In this document: piece by piece, positions 11,731 to 21,362 of the stretch
Numbering within the stretch: the first letter of the stretch is position 1
Layout: the number at the start of each line of letters is the position of its first letter
Origin: Polyrhizophydium stewartii
Taxonomy: Eukaryota > Chytridiomycota > Chytridiomycetes > Rhizophydiales
Assembly (NCBI GenBank): GCA_027604665.1
Contig: JADGIZ010000007.1
Coordinates: 1 to 56,630, forward strand
Direction: 5' to 3'
DNA length: 56,630 nucleotides
The notes under the pieces: model-generated
Databases searched by the model: none
What the model was told of the DNA's origin: nothing
Seen by the model: only the letters and a program-made list of their open reading frames with translations
Made by a program: the position numbers and the translations under genes

Positions 11731-13932
11731 TCACTTGGCGCCCATGCTGAAAAAGTGCTTGCTGGTCATGTGCACCTGGCGCTCAATCTCGCTGCAGTAC
11801 TTTTCGGGCACACCCATGGCGCGCAGCTCCTGGATTTTGCGGTTCTTGATCTGGTCGATTTTGTCCTTCTTCTCCTTGCGCTCGTGCGCAAGGCGAATGC
11901 CTTCAAGGAAAAAGTCCTCGCGACCCTTGCGCCGGCACTCCTCCTTCCCCTTGATTTGCGCCTTTGAGTCGTAGGCCAGCATGAGCATCGTTGTTAGCCT
12001 CAGAGGTGTTCGTTGTAGCATCGCAAGCGAAGCTGCGCAGATAGAGCCGCTGTTGCGAACGCACCTTGACCTCCTGCGCATAAAGCTTGTTCTTGAGTGC
12101 GCGCATCTCTTCTTCGCGCTTGAGCTTCTCCTCGACCTCTTTTTGGCGCTGGAGGTTCTCGTAAAACTCTTGCTTCATCTTTTGGGCCTCGATGGCGATG
12201 GCGTGCTCACGCGCACGCTGCTGCTTGTAGCGCTCCTGGCGCAGCTCGCTTTCCTGCTGCGCCTGCTTCTCGGCAGCCTCCTTCTCCTTGCGCCGCCAGT
12301 CGCGCTCGTACGCCTCAAAGGCACGCTGGGCACGCAGCGCATCCTGCTGCGCTTGCTTGTCCGACATCTGCGCAAATGAATCGCAGATGTGTCAGAGGCA
12401 CAAAAGTCGGATGCAGAGCCCGGAGAATGAAATTGCCTTTTCCTGCGCAGCGCGTAGGCGTGCAAGTTCCTGCTCGCGCTCGGCCTTTTTCTGAGCGAGG
12501 ATGCGATCGTTCTCGATGTCGCGCTTCTCCTTCTCGAGGATGTACTGGAGGACTTTGCGGTCTTCCTCTTCCTCGCGCAGCTGCTCTTGGCGCTTGTGCT
12601 CCATGGATTCCTGGTTTGCTTTTGCAACCTGGTGTGGGCAACAAGCGGGTCAGCGGCTATGACCGAGAGAAACAAAAGGCGCGTTCAGGCGGTGTGTGTG
12701 CTCGAGGCACACCTCTTGCATTAGCAAGCGCTGGCTCTTGATCTTGTTGAGCTTTTCGCGCTTCTCCTGCTCGGCCATGTCCGAAATGGCCTTGAGGATC
12801 TGTTTGGTTTCTTGATCGCGGCGTTCCTGCTCAAGCAATGCTGCCTCGCGGCGCTCTTCGATCTGCTGGCGGATTTTGGCGGCACCCTTGCGCAGCTCCT
12901 CGACCCGCCGACGCTCGCGTTCTTCAAGCTTCTTGAGCTCATTGACACGTTCGAGCTCCATCATGGCATCCAAACGAGACTCTTCGTCCTTGCGCTCCGT
13001 TTGGATCCATTTCTTCCCGATTCGGACGACGGCAAGCATCAGCACCAACATTGGAGCAGACAAACAACGAGTCTTCAGCGGCACTCGCGTGAACAGACCT
13101 TTTCCTCGACCTGGGTGTCACGGATCGAGACGCACTTTGCGTAAAGCATCAGCTCGTTCATGTGCTTAATCTCGTCCTCTTGCTCCTCAAGCTGCATCTG
13201 GGCTTTGGCAAGCAGATAGTTTGACCGATCTTTTGCCTCGCGCTCGAGGTCGTTGAGCTTGGCATTCGCGGTGCGCTGCTGGTCAAAGTGCTCCATTTTT
13301 TGCTTTGGCACCGCAGCGTCAGCATAGTTGCAAAGCTGCCAGAGCTCCATCGTGGTGGCGCGGCACCTTTCTCAGACGCGCAACCTCGGTCGCTGCGGCG
13401 CGATACTCGTTGATCTCCTGACTGCGACGCTGGATGTCCTCCTTGCTGAGGTACGTGGCTGCGTTCTGCTCGAGCGCGGCCGACAGCAAGATTTGCGCCA
13501 TCGTCAGCACGCCGGACGGCACGATCAGGCGCACGGGCACGTGCCTGGATGCGCTGCAGGTCCTGTGCGCTCATGATAACGGGGTGCCGATGGCTGCGCT
13601 GGTAGACGGAGCCCGAGTCGGCGTGCGGACGCAGCTTGCGGATGTTGTCGCGCGTGATGACCGTGATAGCCTTCTACAGTCGCGTTGGGCGTTTGGGTGA
13701 ATTTCCAAAGCGCACGGGAGGAGGTGGTGGCGATGCATTTCGCATCGGTCAGCAAGCCTGGGGCGGTGAGAGGGAGCATGCTGCTGCATATCGCTGCGGT
13801 CGGTGAAGCTCCGGGCTGCTGGAGGAGAGCAGGGGATATCTGCATTCTCTCCGTGACCCCAGCGAAGTTCCCGACCTCATTCTTGCCGAGCGAGGACAGC
13901 GACGTGCCAGAGCCCTGACGATTGCGCGGCAA
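11731..13932 (-). CDS. CFAP45: CFAP45, cilia- and flagella-associated protein 45 (microtubule inner protein)
   Basis: CFAP45 (CCDC19/NESG1) is a filamentous protein inside the axonemal doublet microtubule. Exons (-): from about 13932 to 13876, then 13673-13541, 13458-13367, 13302-13099, 13012-12713, 12628-12437, 12367-12065 and 11961-11731; all junction phases agree. The product follows the family colinearly: ITRDNIRKL near the N-terminus, then LNDLEREAKDRSNYLL, AKCVSIRDTQVEEK, ARLRAAQEK, AQQDALRAQ, RDWRRKEKE, and the C-terminal ELRAMGVPEKYC. It is almost wholly charged coiled coil. The junction 12437/12367 uses a GC-AG intron. The initiation codon is unresolved: the frame is open upstream of 13932 without an ATG, so a further 5' exon or a nearby start is missing. 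Its presence implies a flagellated life stage. It is divergent from bS16m. Confidence 0.9.
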
Positions 13933-14229
13933 GAGTGTCGGTTGAGTGTGATCCAGCAGCGCAGGCGGCCGCGCAGACGCAGATCCGTGGCGGCGTCAGC
14001 AGCGCTGCGAGCGCGGACTATGATGGCGCAGCGCAGACATGCGAGCGCGCGCCGCCCTCGCACCATCGCTGCCATGGTGGTTGGGATGCGAGCGCCGCGG
14101 CCAAAAGTGAGGTTCCGGTCCGGCGGCCAGGCGGGCCACGTCGCGGCGGCGGATACGGGCACAACGCACCAAAAGGCGCGATTTTGCCGCTGTCTCGCTT
14201 GCGCCGACAATCGACATCCGCACGGCACG
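13933..14229. promoter_or_regulatory. Divergent intergenic region, CFAP45 / bS16m
   Basis: This interval of about 300 bp lies between the first recognised CFAP45 exon (-) and the bS16m start (+). It probably contains the promoters of both genes and perhaps the missing 5' end of CFAP45. It is GC-rich and I recognise no specific motif. Confidence 0.35.
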
Positions 14230-14972
14230 ATGGTGGTCAGGATCCGTCTCGCGCGGTGGGGCGCGGCCAACAACCCCTTCTTCGGCATCGTCGCGGCCAA
14301 CGCCCGCGCCGCGCGCGACGGCAAGCACCTCGAGCGCCTGGGCACGTACAACCCCGTGCCGGACCACCAGCGCACAAAGCACATTGAGCTCAACGTCCAA
14401 CGAATCAAGTACTGGCTGAGCGTCGGCGCGCAGCCGAGCGAGCGGGTGGCCTGGTTGCTGTCCAAGGTGCGCATCCATTGCGCACTGCCTTGCGTCGCAC
14501 GTGCATGCGCATCCGACCTCGCGCCAGAGGGGGCCGCCGCCTGCGACGTTGGCTTCCGTGATCTCGCCGCTTTTTTCTGGTTGCGCTGACACCACCTCGC
14601 TCGCCGCGGCCGGCGGCCGGCGGCACTCCTCCCGGCGCTGCGCACGCATCGGACGCGCTTCAGATCGACCTCGTCCCACCGACGCCAAAGCAGCTGCAGA
14701 ACCAGGGCGAGCTCTCATTTGCAGATCGCAAAACGTGGGATGTCGTTCTCAAGGACGAAACCGGCAAGATGCTCGGCGTCGTGTCCATGGACGAGGCCAT
14801 CGAGCGGTTCTCGGGCACCAAGCTTGACAAGACGCTCCCACGCGATCCCGAAATGTTCAGCCACAACATCCGTGCGAAGTACCTCAAGCTCGATGGCAGC
14901 AGGAGGCCCAAGGAGCCGTTGACGGGAGATGAGGCCCTCTTTGTGCTCAAAAAGTATCTGGGCGTCGTTTGA
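14230..14972 (+). CDS. MRPS16: Mitochondrial small-subunit ribosomal protein bS16m with long C-terminal extension
   Basis: This is a component of the mitochondrial small ribosomal subunit. Exon 1 (14230-14466) starts at the ATG before VVRIRLARWGA and contains the S16 core: NNPFFGIVAAN, RDGKHLERLGTYNP, VQRIKYWLSVGAQPSERV. This matches bacterial and yeast S16 closely. A 197-nt phase-0 intron (14467-14663) has a CTGAC branch site and the next AG at 14662-14663. Exon 2 adds 102 residues, giving 181 in total. This tail contains WDVVLKDETGKMLGVVSMDEA, which superficially resembles the N-terminal strand-helix of initiation factor 3; I cannot confirm homology. The exon join is inferred from phase and branch site, not from homology across the junction. 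It is convergent with the mL59-like gene. Confidence 0.8.
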
Positions 14973-15255
14973 AGGCCCGATGGCACGCGGCGCATTCAGA
15001 AAAATACAGCAATCATGGATACGGTTCTGAAGACCTGCATCTCGTTTCACAGCGGAGAGTCCAGCAGCAGAAACAACAGCGAGAACAGAATTCAACGGCT
15101 TGATATTGCTGAGAATCTGAATGGCATTTGTTGTTCGTGTGGCAATCAGGAGCATCCGGAGCTCGCATAAACCAGCTGAAGGTGCAGGATGCAGTTTGCA
15201 CAGCTCCAGCGGCCAGCACAGTGCCACGCCACAAGAGCACGGCGCGCCGGCGCGC

Positions 15256-15827
15256 CTAGAAGGGCATGTCGGGCTTGGCGGACTCCTTGGCCTTGCGACG
15301 CTCCTGCGACACGATTTGGGGGGTCAACACCATGTAGTGGCCTGCACGCAAGATAGCTGAACGTCCAGGACACACCTCCTTCCACGCGGCGATGCGCTCG
15401 GGCATCTTGGCCATGTTCTCGGCAATCTTCTTCTCGCTGTGGTGGGAGGCAAGCGTCAGCGCCGAGTGTTTTGGTGATGGCGGAGGCGACAGCCGGCGCA
15501 TACACACCGAATGAACTTCTCGAGCTCACTGCTGCGCTTCGGGTAGAGACTCTTTGCGGACACGTCGACAGGCTGCTCGGCCGGCAGGCCCACAACCCGC
15601 TCGGCGTCGATGCCGGCCAGCTTGCAGGCCAGGCGTATGCGCTCCTGATCAGCGAGCGAGATGCGCGGCGGCATGGTCCGCCCGCTGGGCAGGACCGAGG
15701 GTAGAAAGTGCGCCTTGGGCGGCGGGAACGCAATGTGCTTGAGCACCCAGTCCGTCGGCATGGTCTTGGGCACGCGCACGAGGCGGCCGCCCGTCTGCAG
15801 CAGCTTGCTGGCGCCAGACGTCGTCAT
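15256..15827 (-). CDS. Mitochondrial large-subunit ribosomal protein, mL59/MRPL25-like
   Basis: This is a small basic protein of 142 residues in three exons (15827-15508, 15436-15376, 15303-15256); introns of 71 and 72 nt have matching phases. The order of features follows fungal mL59 (yeast MrpL25): a short N-terminal helix, a proline-rich segment (FPPPKAHFLPSVLPSG), an R/K-rich helix (LADQERIRLACKLAGID), then a charged C-terminal helix (EKKIAENMAKMPERIAAWKE) and a short tail ending KPDMPF. Similarity is by pattern and length, not long identity, so the family call is moderate. The start is the ATG at 15827. The neighbouring bS16m and PPR genes also point to mitochondrial translation. Confidence 0.55.
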
Positions 15828-15884
15828 GGGATCGAGCGAAACCGGATTCTCGATTTTCTGCGCCTTTTGGCGACACACCGAGCG
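15828..15884. promoter_or_regulatory. Compact bidirectional promoter, mL59-like / PPR
   Basis: Only 57 bp separate the start codons of the mL59-like gene (-) and the PPR gene (+), so transcription start sites and 5' leaders must overlap or lie inside the opposite gene. Such an arrangement should couple the two mitochondrial genes. No TATA-like element is visible. Confidence 0.4.
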
Positions 15885-18764
15885 ATGCCAGCACTCCATG
15901 CCGCCGCGGGCGTCGCAGCACGTCCGCCAGCACTCGCGCACACCGGCACGCGCCATGCAGCCGCACGCGCGCTTCTAGTCCCAGCCTCTGCTCTCCTTCG
16001 CTGCGCGACAGCCAGGCCCGCGGCTTCGCTGTCTGCTCTTGTCGTCGGCGATAGTCAACGACCCGGCCTGCGGCTCGAGCCGGATCGAAGGCGTCCGAAA
16101 CACGGCGGTGGGCCGCGCTGCCTGGGTGCGCTTCTGCAACGTACAGGGGAATATGGAGTAGGAAATGCGGCTCTTCAGGCCACGGCACGGGAAGAGCGGC
16201 GAGCATCCTTCTCGACGTCGATCCGCCGGCTCTCGCAAGCCCAGCTCCCCTCGCAGCTTGATGAGTCGCTTCAAAGCCCAGATATGCAGTCGCTCAACGA
16301 CATGATAGAAACGATACCAGAGATCGGCCCTCCACCAAAGCACCTGACGGCGGATTCGGTCGCGCATTTGTGGGCTGAGTTTGAGCAGCGATGCCGAGCC
16401 GCGACCACCTCGGTTCCCGCCGATGCACACGGAGGAGCCCGATCCTTGTCTGCTGCTCACGTGCGCCGGCTCTTGATGCTTGCGACGCACGGGCTCGGAC
16501 CACGTCCGACGCGGTTCCTGTCGATGGCGCATATGATCGATGTGCTCCGAGCTGGCGAGAGATACGATTTGTTGCAAATCGTCGCGGCGCAGTTTGTGGC
16601 TCGCTTCGTTGATCGGTTGCCTGTCGACGCCCTGGCAGAGATACTGCAAGATATCAAGCGCGTTCGAGGGTCGACTCGAATCCAGGCGCGATATGCCCTT
16701 ATCGTCTTGCGCAAGTTGAGCCAGCACGGCCGCCACGTCGATATTGCCGGTTGGACTCGTGCCGTCTCAGAGGCCGGCATCCTCATTGGGGAAGATGCGC
16801 ATGACGCTCAGAGTACGCAATGCGATGACTTTTCCGGTCAAGCGCGACCGCTTCCTGGATGGAACTTTGGGATAGAGTCGCTCGGCGCCGGTCCGTGGCA
16901 TCCCCTGCTTCCAGAGCCCCAGTCATTACTTTCCCCCATGCGCCTTTCTCCGACGAGCGATCTGCAAGCTCAGTCGGAGGAAAGTCTGCGGCGTCGCAAG
17001 ATTGCGCTTTGCCGTCGTTTCGGCCTCGTAAAACCGTTTGGGCAAGGCGCCGTTCTTGACGAAGACACCATTCGCGAGCACCCGATCGCGCGCGAGGCTC
17101 AGTGGCGCATGATGAGCCAACGTGGCGACTTGCAAGGACTCATTGATGCTCTCCAATCGACGCCGCGCGAGGAGCTCAGTATTACGGACTTTAACCTTGT
17201 GCTGGAGGCATGCGTCAAGGCTGCAGATACTAGCGCGTTTGACGCCGTATGGAGCATGCTCGCCGAGTTTGGGGCCTCGGTTCGACCAAAACTGACAACG
17301 CACAACTTGCGCATGCGGCATCGATTTGCGAAAGATGGTCTGGATGCAGGGCTCGCATGTTTTGGAGAGATGCGTGCCGCTGGACTGACGCCGACAATCC
17401 TCGAGTACAACATCCTTCTCGAGCACCTGTTCCTGGCCGGCCGCTCGGACCAAGCGATGACTGTTTTTGACCAGCTGCGCCGCTCCGACACGCCGCCCAA
17501 TGCGTTTACGTATAGTATCATGATCCGTCGCTGCGCGCAGAGCCACATGGTCCTGCACACGTTCAAATACTATTACGCGTTACTCGACTCGAGCATCCCC
17601 TTTACGGCTACTCTCTGGGGCACACTTGTCGGCGCTTTTGTGGCGATCGCCGACATGCCAACGGCCGAGCAGTGCCTCGCAGACATGATCCGCGACGGCG
17701 AGCACGACCCCACCGAGATCATCTTTGCTCATCTGATGCGCGGCTATCTGGCGCAGGGAGACTTTGGCAAGGTGTTTGAGCACTTTGTGGCTGCATCCGA
17801 ATGGGGGCTTGATGCAAGTCTCGCGCTGCAGTCGATCTTTGGACAGGCACAGCTTGCGTCTCGCCAGACGCCGGATGACGCCTTCCGCGACTATCGCCGT
17901 GTTGCCGAGCGCGCGCTCAAGCAGTTTGAGATTTCGCCAAACCCGCCGATCCATCTTGCAGGCTTCTTGTGCAGCCTTGTGCGTCACTTTGCCAAGCTCC
18001 GCCAGCCGGCTATGTGCGAGACGCTTCTGGCGGACATGCAAGGCTTTGGCCTCTCTGTCAATGTGGCGCGCGCTTACATGATCGAGGCCTATGCTCTCAC
18101 AGGCCAGATGGACGCCGCGACCGCGATTCTCGACGACTTTCGCAACCAGGGCATACCCCTGACCGCGTTCGTTTGCAACTGCATGATTATCGGCGCGCTG
18201 CGCAAGCAAATGCGACAGCTGGCCGACAGCATCCTCGAGGAGATGGTTTCGCAGGGCTTGTCGCTGCGACCGATTGTGCTGAACGCGTTTCTGCGCCACG
18301 ACATCAGCAACGGCGTGGGCATTTCGCAGACCCTCGAAAGTCTCGGCAAGCTTGGCATTCCATTCAACCAGCGCACGATTTGGTTCATCATTTTCCACTA
18401 TGGCGTCCGCGCCAATCAGTTTGGCGACGCTTGGAAGTCCTGGACCAACTTTCTGGACTCAATCGGACATAGCGATCAGGCCGCAGCAGAACCCGAGCCC
18501 ATCAACATGCGCCTCTCGCGGCTTGTTTTGCATATCTGCGCGCGGCATGGCAGGCACGACTTGATCGGCGAAGTTGCCGCTGTTTGCCGCCGCGGCCAGC
18601 CCGAGGAGGCACTACAGCAGCTCGAGCAGGCCGTGCAAGACGCATACGCCTACGCGCAGCCACAGGTCGCCCCCGCCATCGCCGCTCGTCGTGACGCACG
18701 CACTGGAGCGTCCGGCAGAGAGTCGTCTCCAAATGCAGCGCGGCCACAACCCAGTCCAGTTTAG
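15885..18764 (+). CDS. Pentatricopeptide-repeat (PPR) protein, probably mitochondrial
   Basis: This is a single-exon protein of 959 residues. I chose the ATG at 15885 because the following residues (MPALHAAAGVAARPPALAH and on) are rich in Arg, Ala and Leu without acids, like a mitochondrial presequence; the frame stays open upstream but runs into the opposite gene. The middle and C-terminal parts hold degenerate 35-residue helical-hairpin repeats, for example TDFNLVLEACVKA, LEYNILLEHLFLAGR, NAFTYSIMIRRCAQS and AYMIEAYALTGQMDAA. PPR proteins bind single-stranded organellar RNA and act in stability, processing or translation. The particular RNA cannot be told. It ends 80 bp from the convergent cyclophilin gene. 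Confidence 0.8.
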   Translation: MPALHAAAGVAARPPALAHTGTRHAAARALLVPASALLRCATARPAASLSALVVGDSQRPGLRLEPDRRRPKHGGGPRCLGALLQRTGEYGVGNAALQATAREERRASFSTSIRRLSQAQLPSQLDESLQSPDMQSLNDMIETIPEIGPPPKHLTADSVAHLWAEFEQRCRAATTSVPADAHGGARSLSAAHVRRLLMLATHGLGPRPTRFLSMAHMIDVLRAGERYDLLQIVAAQFVARFVDRLPVDALAEILQDIKRVRGSTRIQARYALIVLRKLSQHGRHVDIAGWTRAVSEAGILIGEDAHDAQSTQCDDFSGQARPLPGWNFGIESLGAGPWHPLLPEPQSLLSPMRLSPTSDLQAQSEESLRRRKIALCRRFGLVKPFGQGAVLDEDTIREHPIAREAQWRMMSQRGDLQGLIDALQSTPREELSITDFNLVLEACVKAADTSAFDAVWSMLAEFGASVRPKLTTHNLRMRHRFAKDGLDAGLACFGEMRAAGLTPTILEYNILLEHLFLAGRSDQAMTVFDQLRRSDTPPNAFTYSIMIRRCAQSHMVLHTFKYYYALLDSSIPFTATLWGTLVGAFVAIADMPTAEQCLADMIRDGEHDPTEIIFAHLMRGYLAQGDFGKVFEHFVAASEWGLDASLALQSIFGQAQLASRQTPDDAFRDYRRVAERALKQFEISPNPPIHLAGFLCSLVRHFAKLRQPAMCETLLADMQGFGLSVNVARAYMIEAYALTGQMDAATAILDDFRNQGIPLTAFVCNCMIIGALRKQMRQLADSILEEMVSQGLSLRPIVLNAFLRHDISNGVGISQTLESLGKLGIPFNQRTIWFIIFHYGVRANQFGDAWKSWTNFLDSIGHSDQAAAEPEPINMRLSRLVLHICARHGRHDLIGEVAAVCRRGQPEEALQQLEQAVQDAYAYAQPQVAPAIAARRDARTGASGRESSPNAARPQPSPV

Positions 18765-18844
18765 GCGGCGGCGGCGGCACCGGGTTGTTGTTTTGGCTTT
18801 CATTTCTTTAATAGACCCGAGATGATCCCAAAGCGTGGCGCTTC

Positions 18845-19855
18845 TCAGGCGTCGTCGAGACTCAGCTCGCCGCTGACGGCAATGACAACATCGCTGACGG
18901 GCCGACTTCCCGACACGGGCGTCTTTTCGATCTTGCGCACAATGTCCATGCCTTCAATGACCTTTCCAAAGACAACATGGTGGCCGTCCAGCCACGAGGT
19001 GTTGACGGTCGTGATGAAGAACTGCGAGCCATTGGTGTCCGGGCCCGAGTTGGCCATGCTGACCCAGCCCGGCCCGTCGTGCTTGAGCTCAAACGACTCG
19101 TCCTTGAACTTGCGGCCTGGGTAGATGGAGTATCCGCCCGTGCCGTCGCCGCGCTCAAAGTCGCCGCCCTGGATCATAAACTGCTGGATCACCCGGTGGA
19201 AGACAGAGCCGCGGTACCCGTAGCCCTTCTCGCCAGTCGCAAGAGCCCGGAAGTTCTCGGCCGTCTTTGGGGCGATGTTGCCGTAGAGGCCAATCACGAT
19301 GCGGCCAAGCAACTCGCCGTCCTGCTTGATGTCGAAGAACACCTTGTTGGTGATGTCGGTGTGGCCGGTCGGGCGAGTCTTCTTGGGCGGCGCGGCCGCG
19401 GGTGCGACGAGAGGCGCGGCCTCGGGTGTCGGCGCGGGCTGAGCAGGCTGGGCACGCTGCGGGATCTCGTCGGCACGAGCCGGCGGCGGCGGCGGCTGGC
19501 GCTGCTGCTCGCGGCCGTGCTGCGCGCCTGCCCTAACGCCGGCGGGCAGCTCGAGCTCTTCGTCGCCGGCACCGGCGCCTGCGGACGGCTGCGGCGCCTT
19601 GTCCTTGGGCGGGCGCCGCAGGCGGCTGCCGCCCGACTTGGCTCCCGACTTGGCTCCCGCCGCGGCTCCGGCCGCTGCGGCGGCGCCGTTGTCGGCGGCG
19701 GCGGCGGCGGCCTTTGCGGCTGCGTCGACCTCGAACTCGCGGTCAAGGCTGTCGCGCACGGGCGCTTCGGGCCGCGAGCCGCTTGTCCACGCCAGCAGCA
19801 CAATGCCCATGAAGAGCACGACGCCCAGGAGGGCCAGCCGCGCGCGGAGCTGCAT
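18845..19855 (-). CDS. Membrane-anchored cyclophilin (peptidyl-prolyl cis-trans isomerase)
   Basis: The product is 336 residues from the ATG at 19855. An N-terminal hydrophobic segment ([17 protein letters not shown]) acts as signal anchor, followed by a low-complexity Ala/Pro linker of about 130 residues and a complete cyclophilin domain. Catalytic and cyclosporin-binding signatures are intact: [16 protein letters not shown] with the catalytic Arg, [14 protein letters not shown], and the Trp in [13 protein letters not shown]. The domain begins [20 protein letters not shown]. It is closest in style to the secretory-pathway type (cyclophilin B) but with a membrane anchor, so it is probably a lumenal enzyme of ER or Golgi assisting protein folding. 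No intron. It lies downstream of, and in the same direction as, the kinase fragment. Confidence 0.93.
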   Translation of the reverse strand: MQLRARLALLGVVLFMGIVLLAWTSGSRPEAPVRDSLDREFEVDAAAKAAAAAADNGAAAAAGAAAGAKSGAKSGGSRLRRPPKDKAPQPSAGAGAGDEELELPAGVRAGAQHGREQQRQPPPPPARADEIPQRAQPAQPAPTPEAAPLVAPAAAPPKKTRPTGHTDITNKVFFDIKQDGELLGRIVIGLYGNIAPKTAENFRALATGEKGYGYRGSVFHRVIQQFMIQGGDFERGDGTGGYSIYPGRKFKDESFELKHDGPGWVSMANSGPDTNGSQFFITTVNTSWLDGHHVVFGKVIEGMDIVRKIEKTPVSGSRPVSDVVIAVSGELSLDDA

Positions 19856-20141
19856 GTGGGGGTGGTGCCGGTGGACGGGGCTGGTCGCGGGGTTTTGTGA
19901 GGCGCGCAGAAACCGGCGCACCCCGCGCCGCGGGTCTCGTGCCTTTGGCGCATCTGGCTGCACAGACGCATGCGTGCCGGCGCGCCGAGTTCGGTCGGGC
20001 TTTTTAAATGTATTTCAACTGAGCGTCGTGCATCAAAACGAGGCCGCGCAGTGTGCGCAGCCGAGCCGGAGAGCCGGCGGAGAGGGAATCAGCCGCGGGC
20101 GACGCTGAGCGTGAGCGAGCGTGGTCCTGCCGCGCGCTCGA

Positions 20142-20994
20142 TCACGTCAGGTATTCACGCCAGTACACCGTCGACCACCTTCCGCGTCCGAACCACGATC
20201 CCATGTTTTTCCACCGCTTTTGCGACGGGCCGTGCATCTTGCTGACAATATAGTACGAGCCCTCATCTTCGAACGAGTCAACAAGTTGCGGCAGTCCGCT
20301 GTCTCGGCTCTGCATGAGGATGAGCTCGAGCGGCGGCCGCGACTTGTTCCACGGCGCACACTTGCTGCAGGCGCACTGTGCGTTGTTTTCGCACGCCTGA
20401 AAGTACAACTCTTCGGGCGGGATCCGAGCTTTGCTGATCTTTTTGATCAGGAGCTGGCCGCATGCTGTCAGCATTTGCCGTGATGATGATGGGCAAGAGA
20501 GACTCAATGACACGTACCTGCTTGCCGTCGCTCCGCCGCTTGGCGCGAAGCAGGATCCAGTAGCTGCCTTCCGCAAGGATGTGCTCGGCGATATACTTGG
20601 CCTCGACCCGCTCGTCGTCGAGCAGCGTGCTGCTCACAACCGCGTCCGTTTTGTTTGCGCCGAGGCGCGCCAGCTGGCCCTTTTTGAGCACGTCGACGAC
20701 CTGGTCTGTGTTGAGGCCCTCGAGCGACTGGTCCTTGCTCGCCAGCCCGCCGAGCGATACATGAGGTGACGGCCAGCCGGCGCCGCGCACCGTGGCGTCG
20801 GATACGGCAGCGACGGCCGCCGCCTTGTCCTTTCCTGGTCTGATGCGTACGGATCGCAGCGAGCCTGAGCGCGATGCCTGCTGCGGTGTCTGCGCGCGGC
20901 GGCTCTCGGCGAGCGAGTCTTCCGAAGCCCAGGCGCTCGCGCGCTTTGCATCTTCTGTGCAGCAGGACAGTGGCAGCACGACATGGCCGGCCAC
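20142..20994 (-). CDS. Protein-kinase N-lobe without C-lobe, PAS-kinase-like, truncated or degenerate
   Basis: Two exons are clear: from about 20994 to 20518, then 20453-20142; the 64-nt intron is GTACGT to GGCCAG. The spliced product carries a recognisable kinase N-lobe: a degenerate glycine loop (HILAEGSYWILLRAKRR), the VAIK-type lysine (LLIKKISKARI), a helix-C-like PLELILMQ with Glu, and the hinge approach DSFEDEGSYYIVSKMHG, which resembles PAS kinase. It then stops about 25 residues later. No HRD, DFG or activation segment exists, and the 286 bp before the next gene is too short to code for them. A Cys-rich insert (CENNAQCACSKC) lies between the lysine and helix C. The start is unresolved: 20994 is a GTG, and no in-frame ATG is visible. 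It could be a regulatory pseudokinase fragment or a decayed gene. Confidence 0.6.
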
Positions 20995-21362
20995 GGCGCC
21001 GTCACGGCGATGCGGCGTACGCGGTTTGTGAGCGGCGCACGATGGCCATGTCCCGCGCAGCGAGTTTGCGGCGAGGCTTACCGAGCTCGTTGTACGACGA
21101 GCAACATGTCCCCATCGCGGGCGGCGTTGCGCCTCTCGGCCAATGGCGGGCGGCGTCGGCTCGGGTGATGTCTGCGGCGACGATTATAGCTGCTCCTGCC
21201 GGTGCTGCTGCCGGTGCCGGTGGATGCGGTGGTGGCGGAGGGCTCGCTGTTGGCCGTGGAGCGGCGAAACGGACGCGCCGCGATCCGAGCGCGAGGCACC
21301 CGTGGCCCCGGCCTCCACGAGCACTTCCCCCTCAAAGCGCCCGCTCGGGCTCAGGCCGCCAG
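20995..21362. promoter_or_regulatory. Divergent region, kinase fragment / oxidoreductase
   Basis: The interval separates the kinase fragment (-) from the oxidoreductase (+). It should contain both promoters and possibly the missing 5' exon of the kinase. The oxidoreductase frame remains open through it from an ATG at 20874, but the encoded sequence is low-complexity and lies outside the family domain. Confidence 0.35.

Noticed and set aside
13459..13540. Frameshift in CFAP45 between RIQA and the next block
   Set aside because: An 82-nt phase-1 intron joins the blocks as RIQAPTYLSKEDIQRR, matching the family.
19856..19963. N-terminal extension of the cyclophilin
   Set aside because: It would need a GTG start; the ATG at 19855 gives a clean signal anchor at once.
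20874..21362. Longer N-terminus for the Gfo/Idh/MocA protein starting at 20874
   Set aside because: The extra 163 residues are low complexity and overlap the opposite kinase gene; the family starts near the ATG at 21363.
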